A DNA stretch of 64,000 nucleotides from Hyphomicrobiales bacterium (GTDB lineage Bacteria; Pseudomonadota; Alphaproteobacteria; Rhizobiales; Xanthobacteraceae), in the NCBI GenBank assembly GCA_017305555.1, contig JAFKKM010000027.1, forward strand, positions 1 through 64,000. The letters are read 5' to 3'. The notes beneath the pieces were generated by a model. It saw only the letters and a list, made by a program, of their open reading frames with translations, was not told the origin of the DNA and searched no databases. This document shows positions 26,989 to 35,564 of the stretch, in pieces. The translations under genes were made by a program, and so were the position numbers. The stretch's first letter is position 1. Each line of letters starts with the position of its first letter.

Positions 26989-27987
26989 CTAACCGGCCTG
27001 CTTTTGCGGATGGGCGTGCTGATGCCACGCCCACGCAGAACTCACGATCGTCGTCAGATCCGAATGTGACGGCGTGAAATCGAGCACTTTCCGTGCGGCC
27101 GACGGATCCGCGACAAGATAAGTCGGATCGCCCATCCGACGCGGCTCGATCCGATGCGGCACCTCACGCCCTGTCACCGCAGCGATCGCCGCCAGTATCT
27201 CCTTGACCGAGAATCCCTGCCCGGTACCAAGGTTAAAGCTGCCGCCGGCTTGACCCGCGAGCAGCAGCGTCAACGCCTTCACATGCGCGGCCGCCAGATC
27301 GGTAACGTGGATATAGTCGCGGATCGCGGTGCCGTCCGGCGTATCGTAGTCGTCGCCGAACACCGCGAAGTCGGGCACATGACCTTGTAGCGCCATCATT
27401 GCGCGCGGGATGAGATGGGTTTCCGGATCGCGCAGTTCGCCGATGGTGCCGGACGCATCTGCGCCGCTGGCGTTGAAATAACGCAGGCAGAACGCGCCAA
27501 ACCCGTAAGCCCGGCGATGATCGTCGAGCATATGCTCGATCATCAACTTCGATCGCCCATACGGATTGATCGGCTGGCATGGATAGGTTTCCGGCAGCGC
27601 GCTGCTGTCGGCATTGCCGTAAACCGCACCGGTGCTGGAGAACACCAGCTTGCTGCATCCCGCCGCGCGCATCGCATCGAGTAGCGCGATCGTGCCGCCG
27701 ACATTATTGGCATAGTACTTGTGCGGGTCGACCATCGACTCGCCGACCAGACTCGCGGCGGCGAAGTGCATCACCGCAACGATCGGATATTGCCGGAATG
27801 CCGATGCCAGCGTGTCGCGATCGTGCAGACGGCCTTCGACCAGCGGCCCCGTGACGAAGCTGCGATGCCCCGTTGAAAAATTATCGTAGACGACAGGCGT
27901 ATAGCCGGCCGAAGCCAGGGCCCTACAGCAATGCGACCCGATGTAGCCGGCGCCGCCGGTAACCAGAACCGCGGGGCGATCGTTCAT
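26989..27987 (-). CDS. galE: UDP-glucose 4-epimerase
   Basis: The protein has 332 residues, a short-chain dehydrogenase of the extended type. It interconverts UDP-glucose and UDP-galactose. The NAD site is GGAGYIGSH near the N terminus, the catalytic set is the serine/threonine of FSSTGAVYG with Y-x-x-x-K in YGRSK, and the C-terminal RRMGDPTYLVADPSAA is typical of GalE/ExoB. It stands divergently beside the polysaccharide locus, for which it probably supplies UDP-galactose. Its stop lies 35 bp past the gcrA end (convergent). Confidence 0.9.
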   Translation of the reverse strand: MNDRPAVLVTGGAGYIGSHCCRALASAGYTPVVYDNFSTGHRSFVTGPLVEGRLHDRDTLASAFRQYPIVAVMHFAAASLVGESMVDPHKYYANNVGGTIALLDAMRAAGCSKLVFSSTGAVYGNADSSALPETYPCQPINPYGRSKLMIEHMLDDHRRAYGFGAFCLRYFNASGADASGTIGELRDPETHLIPRAMMALQGHVPDFAVFGDDYDTPDGTAIRDYIHVTDLAAAHVKALTLLLAGQAGGSFNLGTGQGFSVKEILAAIAAVTGREVPHRIEPRRMGDPTYLVADPSAARKVLDFTPSHSDLTTIVSSAWAWHQHAHPQKQAG

Positions 27988-28367
27988 GCGAACACCTTAT
28001 ATTTGCGTAAGAAACCAGGTTCGGCAAACTTGAGTGAAACGAAGCACTCTGCTGTCATATTGATCGTCAAAGCCGGAGTCTAGGTTGGCCGTCATTCGCG
28101 CGCACAAGCGGTTACGCCGACCTTACCGACACGACGCCAATTGAGACGCGGCAACGAATTTCGACCATCCCGCAGATTCAATTCAGATCTGTGACGCGAG
28201 ATACGATCGGTTCGCGACCCGCGGCTTCACCATCTGTTAACATGGTACACCAACGACGCGCGGCGGGACATGAGGCCCGTGACGTCAATTTATAATTAAC
28301 CGTAGTTCTTTACCTTGCGGGCAACTGTCGTCGGGTCTCGTTGTATCGGTCGAGTTGGGTTCTCGTT
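27988..28367. other. Divergent intergenic region between galE and the polysaccharide locus
   Basis: This 380-bp gap must hold promoters for both sides. An exact TATAAT lies at 28291-28296 in an AT-rich patch 72 bp before the co-polymerase start, but I find no matching -35 box. No gene or riboswitch is seen. Confidence 0.35.
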
Positions 28368-30440
28368 ATGTCGCTTGAACAGGAGGGGGACGCCAAAAGC
28401 GTGGATGACACCGCGCCGACCGCGGCTCAGGCGTCGGATGGCGTCAGCCTCAGGGATCTGGCCAGCACCCTCGTTCGACATAAAGCATGGATTCTCGGGA
28501 CAACGCTTGTTTGTCTCGTGCTCGCGACTGGATACCTGATCACGGCGAAGCCGACTTACACGTCGACGGCCGAGGTCTATGTCGATCCGCGTGATCGCCC
28601 GACCCCCAAGGAAGACCCGAGCGAGAAAAGCAGCGTGCCGGGAGACGGTCTTCTCCTGGTCGAAAGCCAGTTGAAAATCATCACATCCGGCAAGGTGCTA
28701 TCGCGGGTCGTCGACCAGATGAACCTGGCCGAGGACCCGGAATTCAACGGGCGCGGCGGCTTGATCGCGAGCATCAAGGCAATTATCGGCCTCGGAGATG
28801 GTGACAACCCGCATCTGGCGGCTTTGCGGCGTTTGCGTCTGGTGACGTCGACCAAACGGAACGAGCGCTCCTATGTGATCGACATTTCCGTCTCGGCCCG
28901 CGAGCCGCAACGGGCGGCAGACCTGACGAATGCGGTCGCCAACGCGTTTCTCGAAGAACAAGCCAGCGCGAACGCCAATTTCAACCGGCGGCTTTCCGAT
29001 GCGATCAAGTCGCAGTTGGAAAGAATGCGCAGTGCCGTGAGCCGTTCGGAGCAGGCTGTCGCAGCCTATAAGGCAGCTCACAATCTGGTGGGCTCGCGCG
29101 ACAGGTTGGTTACCGATCAAGAGTTGACCGAAGCCAATACCCAATTGAGCAATGCGCAAGCAAAGCTGAACGAGGCGCAGGCGCGCGTCAAACTTCTCGA
29201 ATCGATCGAGTCGGGCGGCACACCACTCGAGTCGCTGCCCGAGGCCATCCAATCGAATACCATCGTGCAGTTGCGGGCGAGCGCCGTCGAGGCGTCGCGT
29301 ACCGAGGTTCAACTCGCGCGGGTCCTTGGCCCCAATCATCCTGCCCTACAGCAAGCCCGGGCGCAGGTGCGCGACGTCCAGACCGCGATCAAGAACGAGG
29401 TCAAGCGTATCGCTCAGGCCGTGCGCAACGTCGCGACCAGCGAGCGCATCAATGTCCAAAGTCTCCAGGCACGCTTCGCTTCCCTGAAGACGCTCACGCA
29501 GACCAACGAAAAGGCCATGGTTCAACTGCGTGAACTCGAGCTCAAGGCAAACTCCGACCGCACGGTGTATGAAACCTACCTTGCGAAGGCCAAAGCCGCG
29601 ACCGAAGAACAGGGCATCAACAATACGAATATCCGGCTGATTTCCCGCGGGATTCTTCCCGACCGGCAGAGCTGGCCGCTGACAATCCCAATCATCGGCG
29701 GCGCGCTGTTCGGAGGATTATTCCTCGGCATCATGCTGGCCTTCCTGCGCGGCGCGACGGGGCAGTCGACGGGAATGCCGCCGAAGCCGCGCACGGAGAG
29801 CGAAGAGGCGAAAAACCCACCGGCGCAAGCCGTGGCCATTCCTGCGGTCAGGCGCCGGGAGCAACTCTCCCGCCTGACGGCAGAACTGCTGGCGGCGCCG
29901 GCAGACCATTCCATCCTGCTCGTGCGCGCCCGGAATGACGAAGCATTGAAGCTGGTCGCATTGGAGCTTGCGCGCGCAGTCGATGAGCGCGGACAGAAAG
30001 CCGTCGTGATCGATGCCGATCTGAAGGACAATCCCGTATCGTCGCTGTTGCAATTCAATCAGTCTATCGGCGTTCGCGACATTCTGGCGGGCCGCGCCTC
30101 CATTCGCGAAGCTGCTCATGCTGTGGGACAGACCGGGATAGAAATCGTTCCTGTCGGCATGGCGCCTTTGGCTTCATTCGACCAGCAAATGCGACATGCT
30201 CTCTTGGTTGCCTTGCGTCAGGCGCGCGGATTGGGCCGCATTATCATCGACGGCGGCGAACTGGCGGCGATGCGATCGGAATTGGGTCTCTATGCGATGG
30301 CGGACGAGGTAATCTTCCTCGAACCGTCGGATGACGACCGGCCATCCGACGTTTCTCTGCTGATCGATCTGCTGCGCCATCGCCAGATCAAAGCCAAAGC
30401 AGTATCCATCGATCCGACATCGCACGCGATGGCCGCCTGA
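28368..30440 (+). CDS. Polysaccharide co-polymerase (Wzz/GumC/ExoP type) with a degenerate tyrosine-kinase domain
   Basis: The protein has 690 residues. Such proteins span the inner membrane twice and control chain length and export of Wzx/Wzy-made polysaccharides. Domains in order: cytoplasmic N terminus, TM1 (about 42-60), Wzz domain, long coiled coil (about 205-400, including the LGPNHPALQQAR motif near 322), TM2 (about 437-460), linker and a C-terminal BY-kinase-like domain (about 500-690). In that domain the Walker A P-loop is missing (SILLVRARNDEALK at 515-528 takes its place), while Walker A' VVIDADL (546-552) remains, and no tyrosine cluster ends the protein. It starts the locus and is divergent from galE. 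Confidence 0.85.
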   Translation: MSLEQEGDAKSVDDTAPTAAQASDGVSLRDLASTLVRHKAWILGTTLVCLVLATGYLITAKPTYTSTAEVYVDPRDRPTPKEDPSEKSSVPGDGLLLVESQLKIITSGKVLSRVVDQMNLAEDPEFNGRGGLIASIKAIIGLGDGDNPHLAALRRLRLVTSTKRNERSYVIDISVSAREPQRAADLTNAVANAFLEEQASANANFNRRLSDAIKSQLERMRSAVSRSEQAVAAYKAAHNLVGSRDRLVTDQELTEANTQLSNAQAKLNEAQARVKLLESIESGGTPLESLPEAIQSNTIVQLRASAVEASRTEVQLARVLGPNHPALQQARAQVRDVQTAIKNEVKRIAQAVRNVATSERINVQSLQARFASLKTLTQTNEKAMVQLRELELKANSDRTVYETYLAKAKAATEEQGINNTNIRLISRGILPDRQSWPLTIPIIGGALFGGLFLGIMLAFLRGATGQSTGMPPKPRTESEEAKNPPAQAVAIPAVRRREQLSRLTAELLAAPADHSILLVRARNDEALKLVALELARAVDERGQKAVVIDADLKDNPVSSLLQFNQSIGVRDILAGRASIREAAHAVGQTGIEIVPVGMAPLASFDQQMRHALLVALRQARGLGRIIIDGGELAAMRSELGLYAMADEVIFLEPSDDDRPSDVSLLIDLLRHRQIKAKAVSIDPTSHAMAA

Positions 30441-30448
30441 TCCTGACG

Positions 30449-31663
30449 TCAGCTGGCTTCCGCATGATTCGACGCGGCGAGCTGACGCGCTGTCGTCTGA
30501 TTGAAGTAGCCCGCGATGCGCCGGCGCACGAAATGCTGTCGACGATGAAATTGCCATCGCAAGCTACGATCGACCGTGAACGAGCGCCGATATCCGGCCA
30601 TGTGCAGGGCCTCGCGATCGGTCGCTTGTTTGACCGGATCGGAATAGAACTCCTTGATCTTGTCCTTGCCCATCCCCGGCGTCTCGACCCATCGCGGGAT
30701 CAGGACATTGCAGAGCCTGTCGATATCGGTCAGCAACCGGGTGACGCCCGTTCCCGCAGCGGGGCACGACGTCTGGAACGCATCGCCGATGAGAACAATG
30801 CCGTCCTGATCGACGTTCTCGGCAACGGACAAATTCATGACCCAGCTCTGGACCCGATCCACGGGCTTCATCTCGCCGACAAACCCGGCAAGACCGGGCA
30901 AGGCATTGCACAGCTCCGCGATCGGATTCTGCCGGAATTCACGAATCCAGGGATCCTCCTGATCGAGAAACGTGAAGAGGTTCGCGCGAAGGTGCCCGGC
31001 GATCGGAAAAATGTTGAGATAGTCGATCCGGTTTGAATGACCTGCGCCGTAATAGGTGATCGCCTGGAATGCCGGCGCCCGTTCGTTCTCCGGTGCGAGC
31101 GTAAAGCCGAACGAGATCGATTGCTTTTCAGCGACCATCCGGCGACCGATACCGACCTTGTGCCGAAGCGAATCCACCATCCCTGTCGCCAGGATGATGA
31201 GATCGGGCATAATCGGACCGTTATTCGCCAGAGACAGGCATTGCGTCTGCGAGCCGGTCTGAATATCCCGAACGTCGTCGACAAGAAAATCAACCGAAGC
31301 CGGAAGCTGCGCGCGGACAATGCGCACGATGTCATCGTAAAGGATGCCGAAATGCGGGTTCTGCGTGCGATCGACGATGCGGCCCGCGCGGACGTTGATA
31401 ATGTCGCGGAATAAAGTTGCTTCGTCGGCAACCGGACCGAAGACTCCGAGCTTCCGCATCAGGTCGACCTGACTGCCCGCGATCTTTTCAACGCGGAACT
31501 GCTTTGGGCAGACCGCATTCTTGTCGATCAGCGTGACCCGGTAACCCGCCCGCGCCAGCACGACAGCGGCGAGAGACCCGCTGAGACCGGCGCCGACAAT
31601 CGCGATGTGCGCGCTGTTCGGTGTGTGGCTGGTGAGCATTGTTTCACGACCGACATGTGCCAT
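30449..31663 (-). CDS. FAD-dependent monooxygenase / oxidoreductase inside the polysaccharide locus
   Basis: The protein has 404 residues and resembles class A flavoprotein monooxygenases and flavin halogenase-like proteins. It shows the FAD site GAGLSG (24-29), an E/D after the second strand, and the second flavin motif LIGDAFQTSCPAAGTG (GD at 293-294). There is no membrane helix. It is the last gene of a minus-strand operon with glycosyltransferases and the flippase, 26 bp after the preceding GT4 stop. The start is uncertain: ATGs at 31663 and 31639 are both weakly supported. It may oxidise a sugar or a lipid-linked intermediate; that is inference. A halogenase K-x-G-x-x-x-x-W motif is not seen. 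Confidence 0.7.
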   Translation of the reverse strand: MAHVGRETMLTSHTPNSAHIAIVGAGLSGSLAAVVLARAGYRVTLIDKNAVCPKQFRVEKIAGSQVDLMRKLGVFGPVADEATLFRDIINVRAGRIVDRTQNPHFGILYDDIVRIVRAQLPASVDFLVDDVRDIQTGSQTQCLSLANNGPIMPDLIILATGMVDSLRHKVGIGRRMVAEKQSISFGFTLAPENERAPAFQAITYYGAGHSNRIDYLNIFPIAGHLRANLFTFLDQEDPWIREFRQNPIAELCNALPGLAGFVGEMKPVDRVQSWVMNLSVAENVDQDGIVLIGDAFQTSCPAAGTGVTRLLTDIDRLCNVLIPRWVETPGMGKDKIKEFYSDPVKQATDREALHMAGYRRSFTVDRSLRWQFHRRQHFVRRRIAGYFNQTTARQLAASNHAEAS

Positions 31664-31689
31664 GTGAGTAACCAAAAGGAGATACCTGA

Positions 31690-32889
31690 CTAGGCGACGG
31701 TAGCTTTCGCCAATTCGTTCTGCGAGATCGTGCTGGAGAAGAGATCGAGTTCTTCGAGATATTGCCTGCCGATGGCATCGATCGAAAAAAGCTGAAGGTG
31801 CTGCTTCAATCCGTTCGACAAGGCGGGCTTGGGTTTATCCAGATTCGCGGCTATCGCGTCAGCGAGCGCATCGACGTCGCCGACCGGGACGAGCGTGCCG
31901 TAGCGTCCATCGGCGAGAATCTCCCGAGGACCATGCGGACAGTCCGTGCTGACGACGGGCGCGCCACATGCGAGAGCCTCGACGATGACATTGCCGAAGC
32001 CCTCGGCGTGCGACGACAGCACAAAGACGGATGCCTGCCGCATATAGGCGAGCGCGTTAGGCTTGTATCCGAGAAGATGAACATGCGCGGCGATGCCGAG
32101 CGAATCCGCCAAACCTTGCAACTCCTCGCGGTCGTCCCCTTCACCGAGGATGACGAGGTGCGAGGGTCGTTGTTTGACAACGCGGGCGAAGGCCGTGAGC
32201 AGATGCCGATAGCCCTTCTGCTTGTGCAATCGGCCGACGGCGAGCACGAACCGCTCTCCTGACCCGATCGACGGCGGCAACTCCGGCGCGAGGCCGGCCT
32301 GCGCATCAAACCCCTTGCCGATGATCGGATTATAGATGTGATGGATCGGCTTCTTGCCGAGGCCGGGAACGCGACGAAGCTGCGCCTTCAATCCGCGCGA
32401 TACCGCGACGAATTCGTCGGCGGCGTGAAACGTCGATGCAATAGCCGCCATCACAGGCCAACGGTGCATCTGCAACGGCAGCAGTCCCGGTTCGGACAGC
32501 GAATTGTCGAGGCGGACGACAAGCCGGTGACGATGGAAACTCAGCATCTTCCCGAGACACGAGATGATGTTGGCGTTTTCAACGGAGCTGAGAACGACCG
32601 GCGGCCGCGCAATCCGCAGATAACGCAGATAGGCCGGCAAGCTGAACATCACCTTGGAGGCGTCGAGGCTGACCAGCCGAACCCCGTTCGGCACCTTGTC
32701 CTTCAACGAGCCGAAGTATTTGCATACGACGAGGTCGACCTTCAGTCCACGATCGAGAAAGTACTTTGCCAGATTGATCTGCACCCGCTCCGCTCCCCCG
32801 CTATAGAGCGTCGGAAGAAAGAGAGCGATGTCGGGCCGCGTTTCGTCGGCGACCAGCTCCGACAAGGAGATACAGGCAGGTGCGGTCAT
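31690..32889 (-). CDS. Glycosyltransferase family 4 (polysaccharide locus)
   Basis: The protein has 399 residues, a GT-B fold retaining enzyme. The N-terminal acceptor domain begins IALFLPTLYSGGAERVQINL, the nucleotide-sugar domain has FVLAVGRLHKQKGYRHLL, and the E-x7-E motif is in SSHAEGFGNVIVEALACG. Its ATG overlaps the flippase stop (ATGA), so the two are coupled. A much longer open frame upstream of this start is only the other frame of the flippase gene. The sugar transferred is unknown. Confidence 0.88.
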   Translation of the reverse strand: MTAPACISLSELVADETRPDIALFLPTLYSGGAERVQINLAKYFLDRGLKVDLVVCKYFGSLKDKVPNGVRLVSLDASKVMFSLPAYLRYLRIARPPVVLSSVENANIISCLGKMLSFHRHRLVVRLDNSLSEPGLLPLQMHRWPVMAAIASTFHAADEFVAVSRGLKAQLRRVPGLGKKPIHHIYNPIIGKGFDAQAGLAPELPPSIGSGERFVLAVGRLHKQKGYRHLLTAFARVVKQRPSHLVILGEGDDREELQGLADSLGIAAHVHLLGYKPNALAYMRQASVFVLSSHAEGFGNVIVEALACGAPVVSTDCPHGPREILADGRYGTLVPVGDVDALADAIAANLDKPKPALSNGLKQHLQLFSIDAIGRQYLEELDLFSSTISQNELAKATVA

Positions 32890-34181
32890 CGGAAGTAACT
32901 CGTTATCATGATCTGACGGGCGGCTATTCCGGCGCCATAAGAGACGATAATCGCGCTGGCCGCACCGTTGAGCGCGAACAAAGGAATTAGAGTCACATTG
33001 GCGAAAATTGATAGCGCAATGACGAACAATCCACTGAACAGCGTGAACGAATCCTTGTAGTGACTGTAGAAAACGGTGCCCTGAACCTCGTAGGCTACGC
33101 GAAGCACGAAACCCAGCAGCACCAGCCACAACACCAGCATCCAATCCGCGACGAGGGGGCGGTCCAGGTAAGGAAGGGCAATTTTGACAAGGATGCCGGT
33201 GACGACCGCCAGCACAATCGAAATCGCCACCGCCTGGACGAACAGACGCCGAAACACCGCCCAATAGGAGCGGTCCCGGCGCGCATGTGCGTCGATCAAT
33301 TTTGGTCCGGCGACCTGAACAATGCCGGTATCGACAAGATTGCTCAGGGCGTTCCCGATCGACCAGAACAGCACATAGACGCCGGTAAACTCCAGCCCCA
33401 TGAACAGGCTGACGAGATAGCGATCGGTGTACTGCGCCACCGTATTGACGATGTCGTTGACGTACAGGGTTCGGGACGCCTTGAAGTGATGCAGGAACCA
33501 CTCCCGATGCCCACCCTCCGAAGCGGAGCTCAGCCATGGCCAATCCCACGCCAGGACGGCAAAGCCCGCAATCGTCAGGAAGCCGCCGCCGATCCAGAAC
33601 AGCAGCAGGATATGCAGACTGCGAAGAGAGGGAAACAGGAACGCGAAGACCATATAGACGCAGATCCACGCGGCGGTGCGGAAGAACGCCAACACATTCG
33701 CCAGGAGCGGCCGGAGAAGATGATTGAGCAGGATAAACAGATCGCCGTTCACATGCTCGATAAACACGATGACGAGAACGATCGAAACCAGCGTGACCTC
33801 TTGAAGATAGACGCCGATCCCGAGGCCGATAACGCTGATCAGCCCATAAATCGCGCCCTGAACGCCCCAGTAGAGACGCAGCACGCGCGTGACTTCGTCG
33901 AGCGGCTGCGTGACGGCATTGCGGCTCAGGACACGAATCAATCCAAGGCCGGCGACCGTTGGAAAGATCACCGCGGCGCCGGCAATGAGGCCGTAAACTC
34001 CCAGCGTATCAAGACCGACGAACTTCGCAAGAAACAGCGTCAGCGCAAACTTTGCCGCGAGCGTGAGTCCGCGCAGCGCCATGATCGTCAACGACGTCAA
34101 TGTGCGGCTACTCCGCACCGTGTCTAATGCGACGTCGACAAACAACGTGTCATCCTTCGCGATATGCGGCAGGACCAGCAC
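32886..34181 (-). CDS. Wzx-type polysaccharide flippase (MOP superfamily)
   Basis: The protein has 431 residues with about twelve membrane helices and the short polar N terminus of polysaccharide transporters. It should flip undecaprenyl-linked repeat units to the periplasmic face, where the Wzy-like protein joins them. The likely start is a GTG at 34181 with a poor ribosome site, so the exact N terminus is uncertain; the first helix begins near residue 30. The stop overlaps the GT4 start by 4 bp, and the other GT4 gene ends 48 bp upstream. Confidence 0.8.
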   Translation of the reverse strand: MLVLPHIAKDDTLFVDVALDTVRSSRTLTSLTIMALRGLTLAAKFALTLFLAKFVGLDTLGVYGLIAGAAVIFPTVAGLGLIRVLSRNAVTQPLDEVTRVLRLYWGVQGAIYGLISVIGLGIGVYLQEVTLVSIVLVIVFIEHVNGDLFILLNHLLRPLLANVLAFFRTAAWICVYMVFAFLFPSLRSLHILLLFWIGGGFLTIAGFAVLAWDWPWLSSASEGGHREWFLHHFKASRTLYVNDIVNTVAQYTDRYLVSLFMGLEFTGVYVLFWSIGNALSNLVDTGIVQVAGPKLIDAHARRDRSYWAVFRRLFVQAVAISIVLAVVTGILVKIALPYLDRPLVADWMLVLWLVLLGFVLRVAYEVQGTVFYSHYKDSFTLFSGLFVIALSIFANVTLIPLFALNGAASAIIVSYGAGIAARQIMITSYFR

Positions 34182-34229
34182 CTGGTGCCGTGCTGAAGCG
34201 CCGGTCAGAGAGTTCGTCGATCAGGCCAA

Positions 34230-35405
34230 TCATTGCGCTGCCTTTTCGACGGCGCCGCGACTGGCAATCTGCTCCCGTCCCTTCTGGTCGAGACGAACCG
34301 TCGGTGCCGTTTTGACCTGAAGAGATTCTTCCACAAGGTTCTCATACAGCTCGATCAGATCGCGGTTCATCCGCTCTGCGCTGAACATCGTCTCGAAGGT
34401 CGCGCGAGCCGCGGCGTTCATCGCCGGACGGTCGGCATTTTCAAAGACGGTCAGAGCACGATCGAGAAAGCCGGGCGTCCCGATGTTCATCAAGGCGCCG
34501 TTCACGCCGTCCTTGATGAAGTACGGAAAGGCGCCGTGATCGCTGCACATCAACGGGCGACCGGACCGCAGCACCTCGATGGCAAGCAACGGCATACCTT
34601 CCCAGCGCGACGGCATCACAACGGCATCGAACTCCGCGAACATCGCCGTCAAGGCCTCGCGCGGCACCCACCCTATAAGCTCGACGTCGGGAGGTATCGT
34701 CAGGTCGCGATTGTCGACGATCTTCGCGCCGACCAGCTTCAGGGTCGCGCGGCCCGGCTCCAGCAGCGCGTAATCGCGCAGCAGAAGATCGACGCCCTTC
34801 TGTGAATCGAGACGTCCGACAAAGAGCAGGCGCATCGGGCCAGTCGACGGCGGCGAGACGGTATCAGGAGGTGACGTCAGGTCCTTGATGCCGCTGACGA
34901 CCAGCTTGGCGTTGCCAAGCGGAATGCCGGCCCGCCGAAGAAGCGGCCCCTCATGAGGAGAGATGTTCACGATGGCATCGGCGCGACGGCTGAGCTTGCG
35001 TTCAAAGAGTGCGTAGAGACGGGTCGCGATGGTCTGCTGGGGACGATCGAAGGCCCAGCAATGCGCGCAGTAAACGATGCGCGCCCGTGACCGCGACCTG
35101 CGAATGATCAACCGGCCGATGGCACCGGCAAAGCTGCTGTGCAGATGAACGACGTCGGGATCGTGCAGTTTGATCTTCGCGCGAATCGCCAGAGCGAGCG
35201 CCAGGATCGAGCGGACGTCGCGGCCGGTTCGCCGATAGGTTTCGACAACGCAATCGATCGACGACGCGATCGAACCACGCTGACCTTCCGGTGCCAGCAG
35301 CACAACATTGTCCGCTCCGAACTGCTGTATTTGATACGGCAGTATCTCCTCGAGATACGAAGCCGGCCCGCCAATGAGGCTTTCGCAGACGTGAAGGATT
35401 TTCAT
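34230..35405 (-). CDS. Glycosyltransferase family 4 (polysaccharide locus)
   Basis: The protein has 391 residues, GT-B fold. It begins MKILHVCESLIGGPASYLEE with the glycine-rich acceptor loop and has LLFVGRLDSQKGVDLLL in the donor domain. The E-x7-E motif is PSRWEGMPLLAIEVLRSG. CGGGAGC stands shortly before the ATG. It resembles EpsD/EpsF-like transferases, but the sugar is unknown. It lies between the glycoside hydrolase gene and the flippase gene on the same strand. Confidence 0.87.
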   Translation of the reverse strand: MKILHVCESLIGGPASYLEEILPYQIQQFGADNVVLLAPEGQRGSIASSIDCVVETYRRTGRDVRSILALALAIRAKIKLHDPDVVHLHSSFAGAIGRLIIRRSRSRARIVYCAHCWAFDRPQQTIATRLYALFERKLSRRADAIVNISPHEGPLLRRAGIPLGNAKLVVSGIKDLTSPPDTVSPPSTGPMRLLFVGRLDSQKGVDLLLRDYALLEPGRATLKLVGAKIVDNRDLTIPPDVELIGWVPREALTAMFAEFDAVVMPSRWEGMPLLAIEVLRSGRPLMCSDHGAFPYFIKDGVNGALMNIGTPGFLDRALTVFENADRPAMNAAARATFETMFSAERMNRDLIELYENLVEESLQVKTAPTVRLDQKGREQIASRGAVEKAAQ

Positions 35406-35564
35406 AAATGCTCCCGCGACCGACTGAAATGGGGGAGCAGTTCTGAAGGCCCGCTCTGCCGCACATTCAAATTCGAATGAATGCGATACTTACCGACTCC
35501 ACATCGGAAGTGGTCGGCAAAAGCAAAACAAGGTGAATGCGGGAGCGCTAAAAACGCTGTTGTA

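Noticed and set aside
28368..30440. Calling the co-polymerase an active BY-kinase
   Set aside because: The Walker A loop and terminal tyrosines are absent.
32890..33669. Open frame extending the GT4 gene upstream by 260 codons
   Set aside because: It is the alternate frame of the flippase gene; the product has no recognisable domain, and the GT4 family start fits 32889 with an ATGA overlap.
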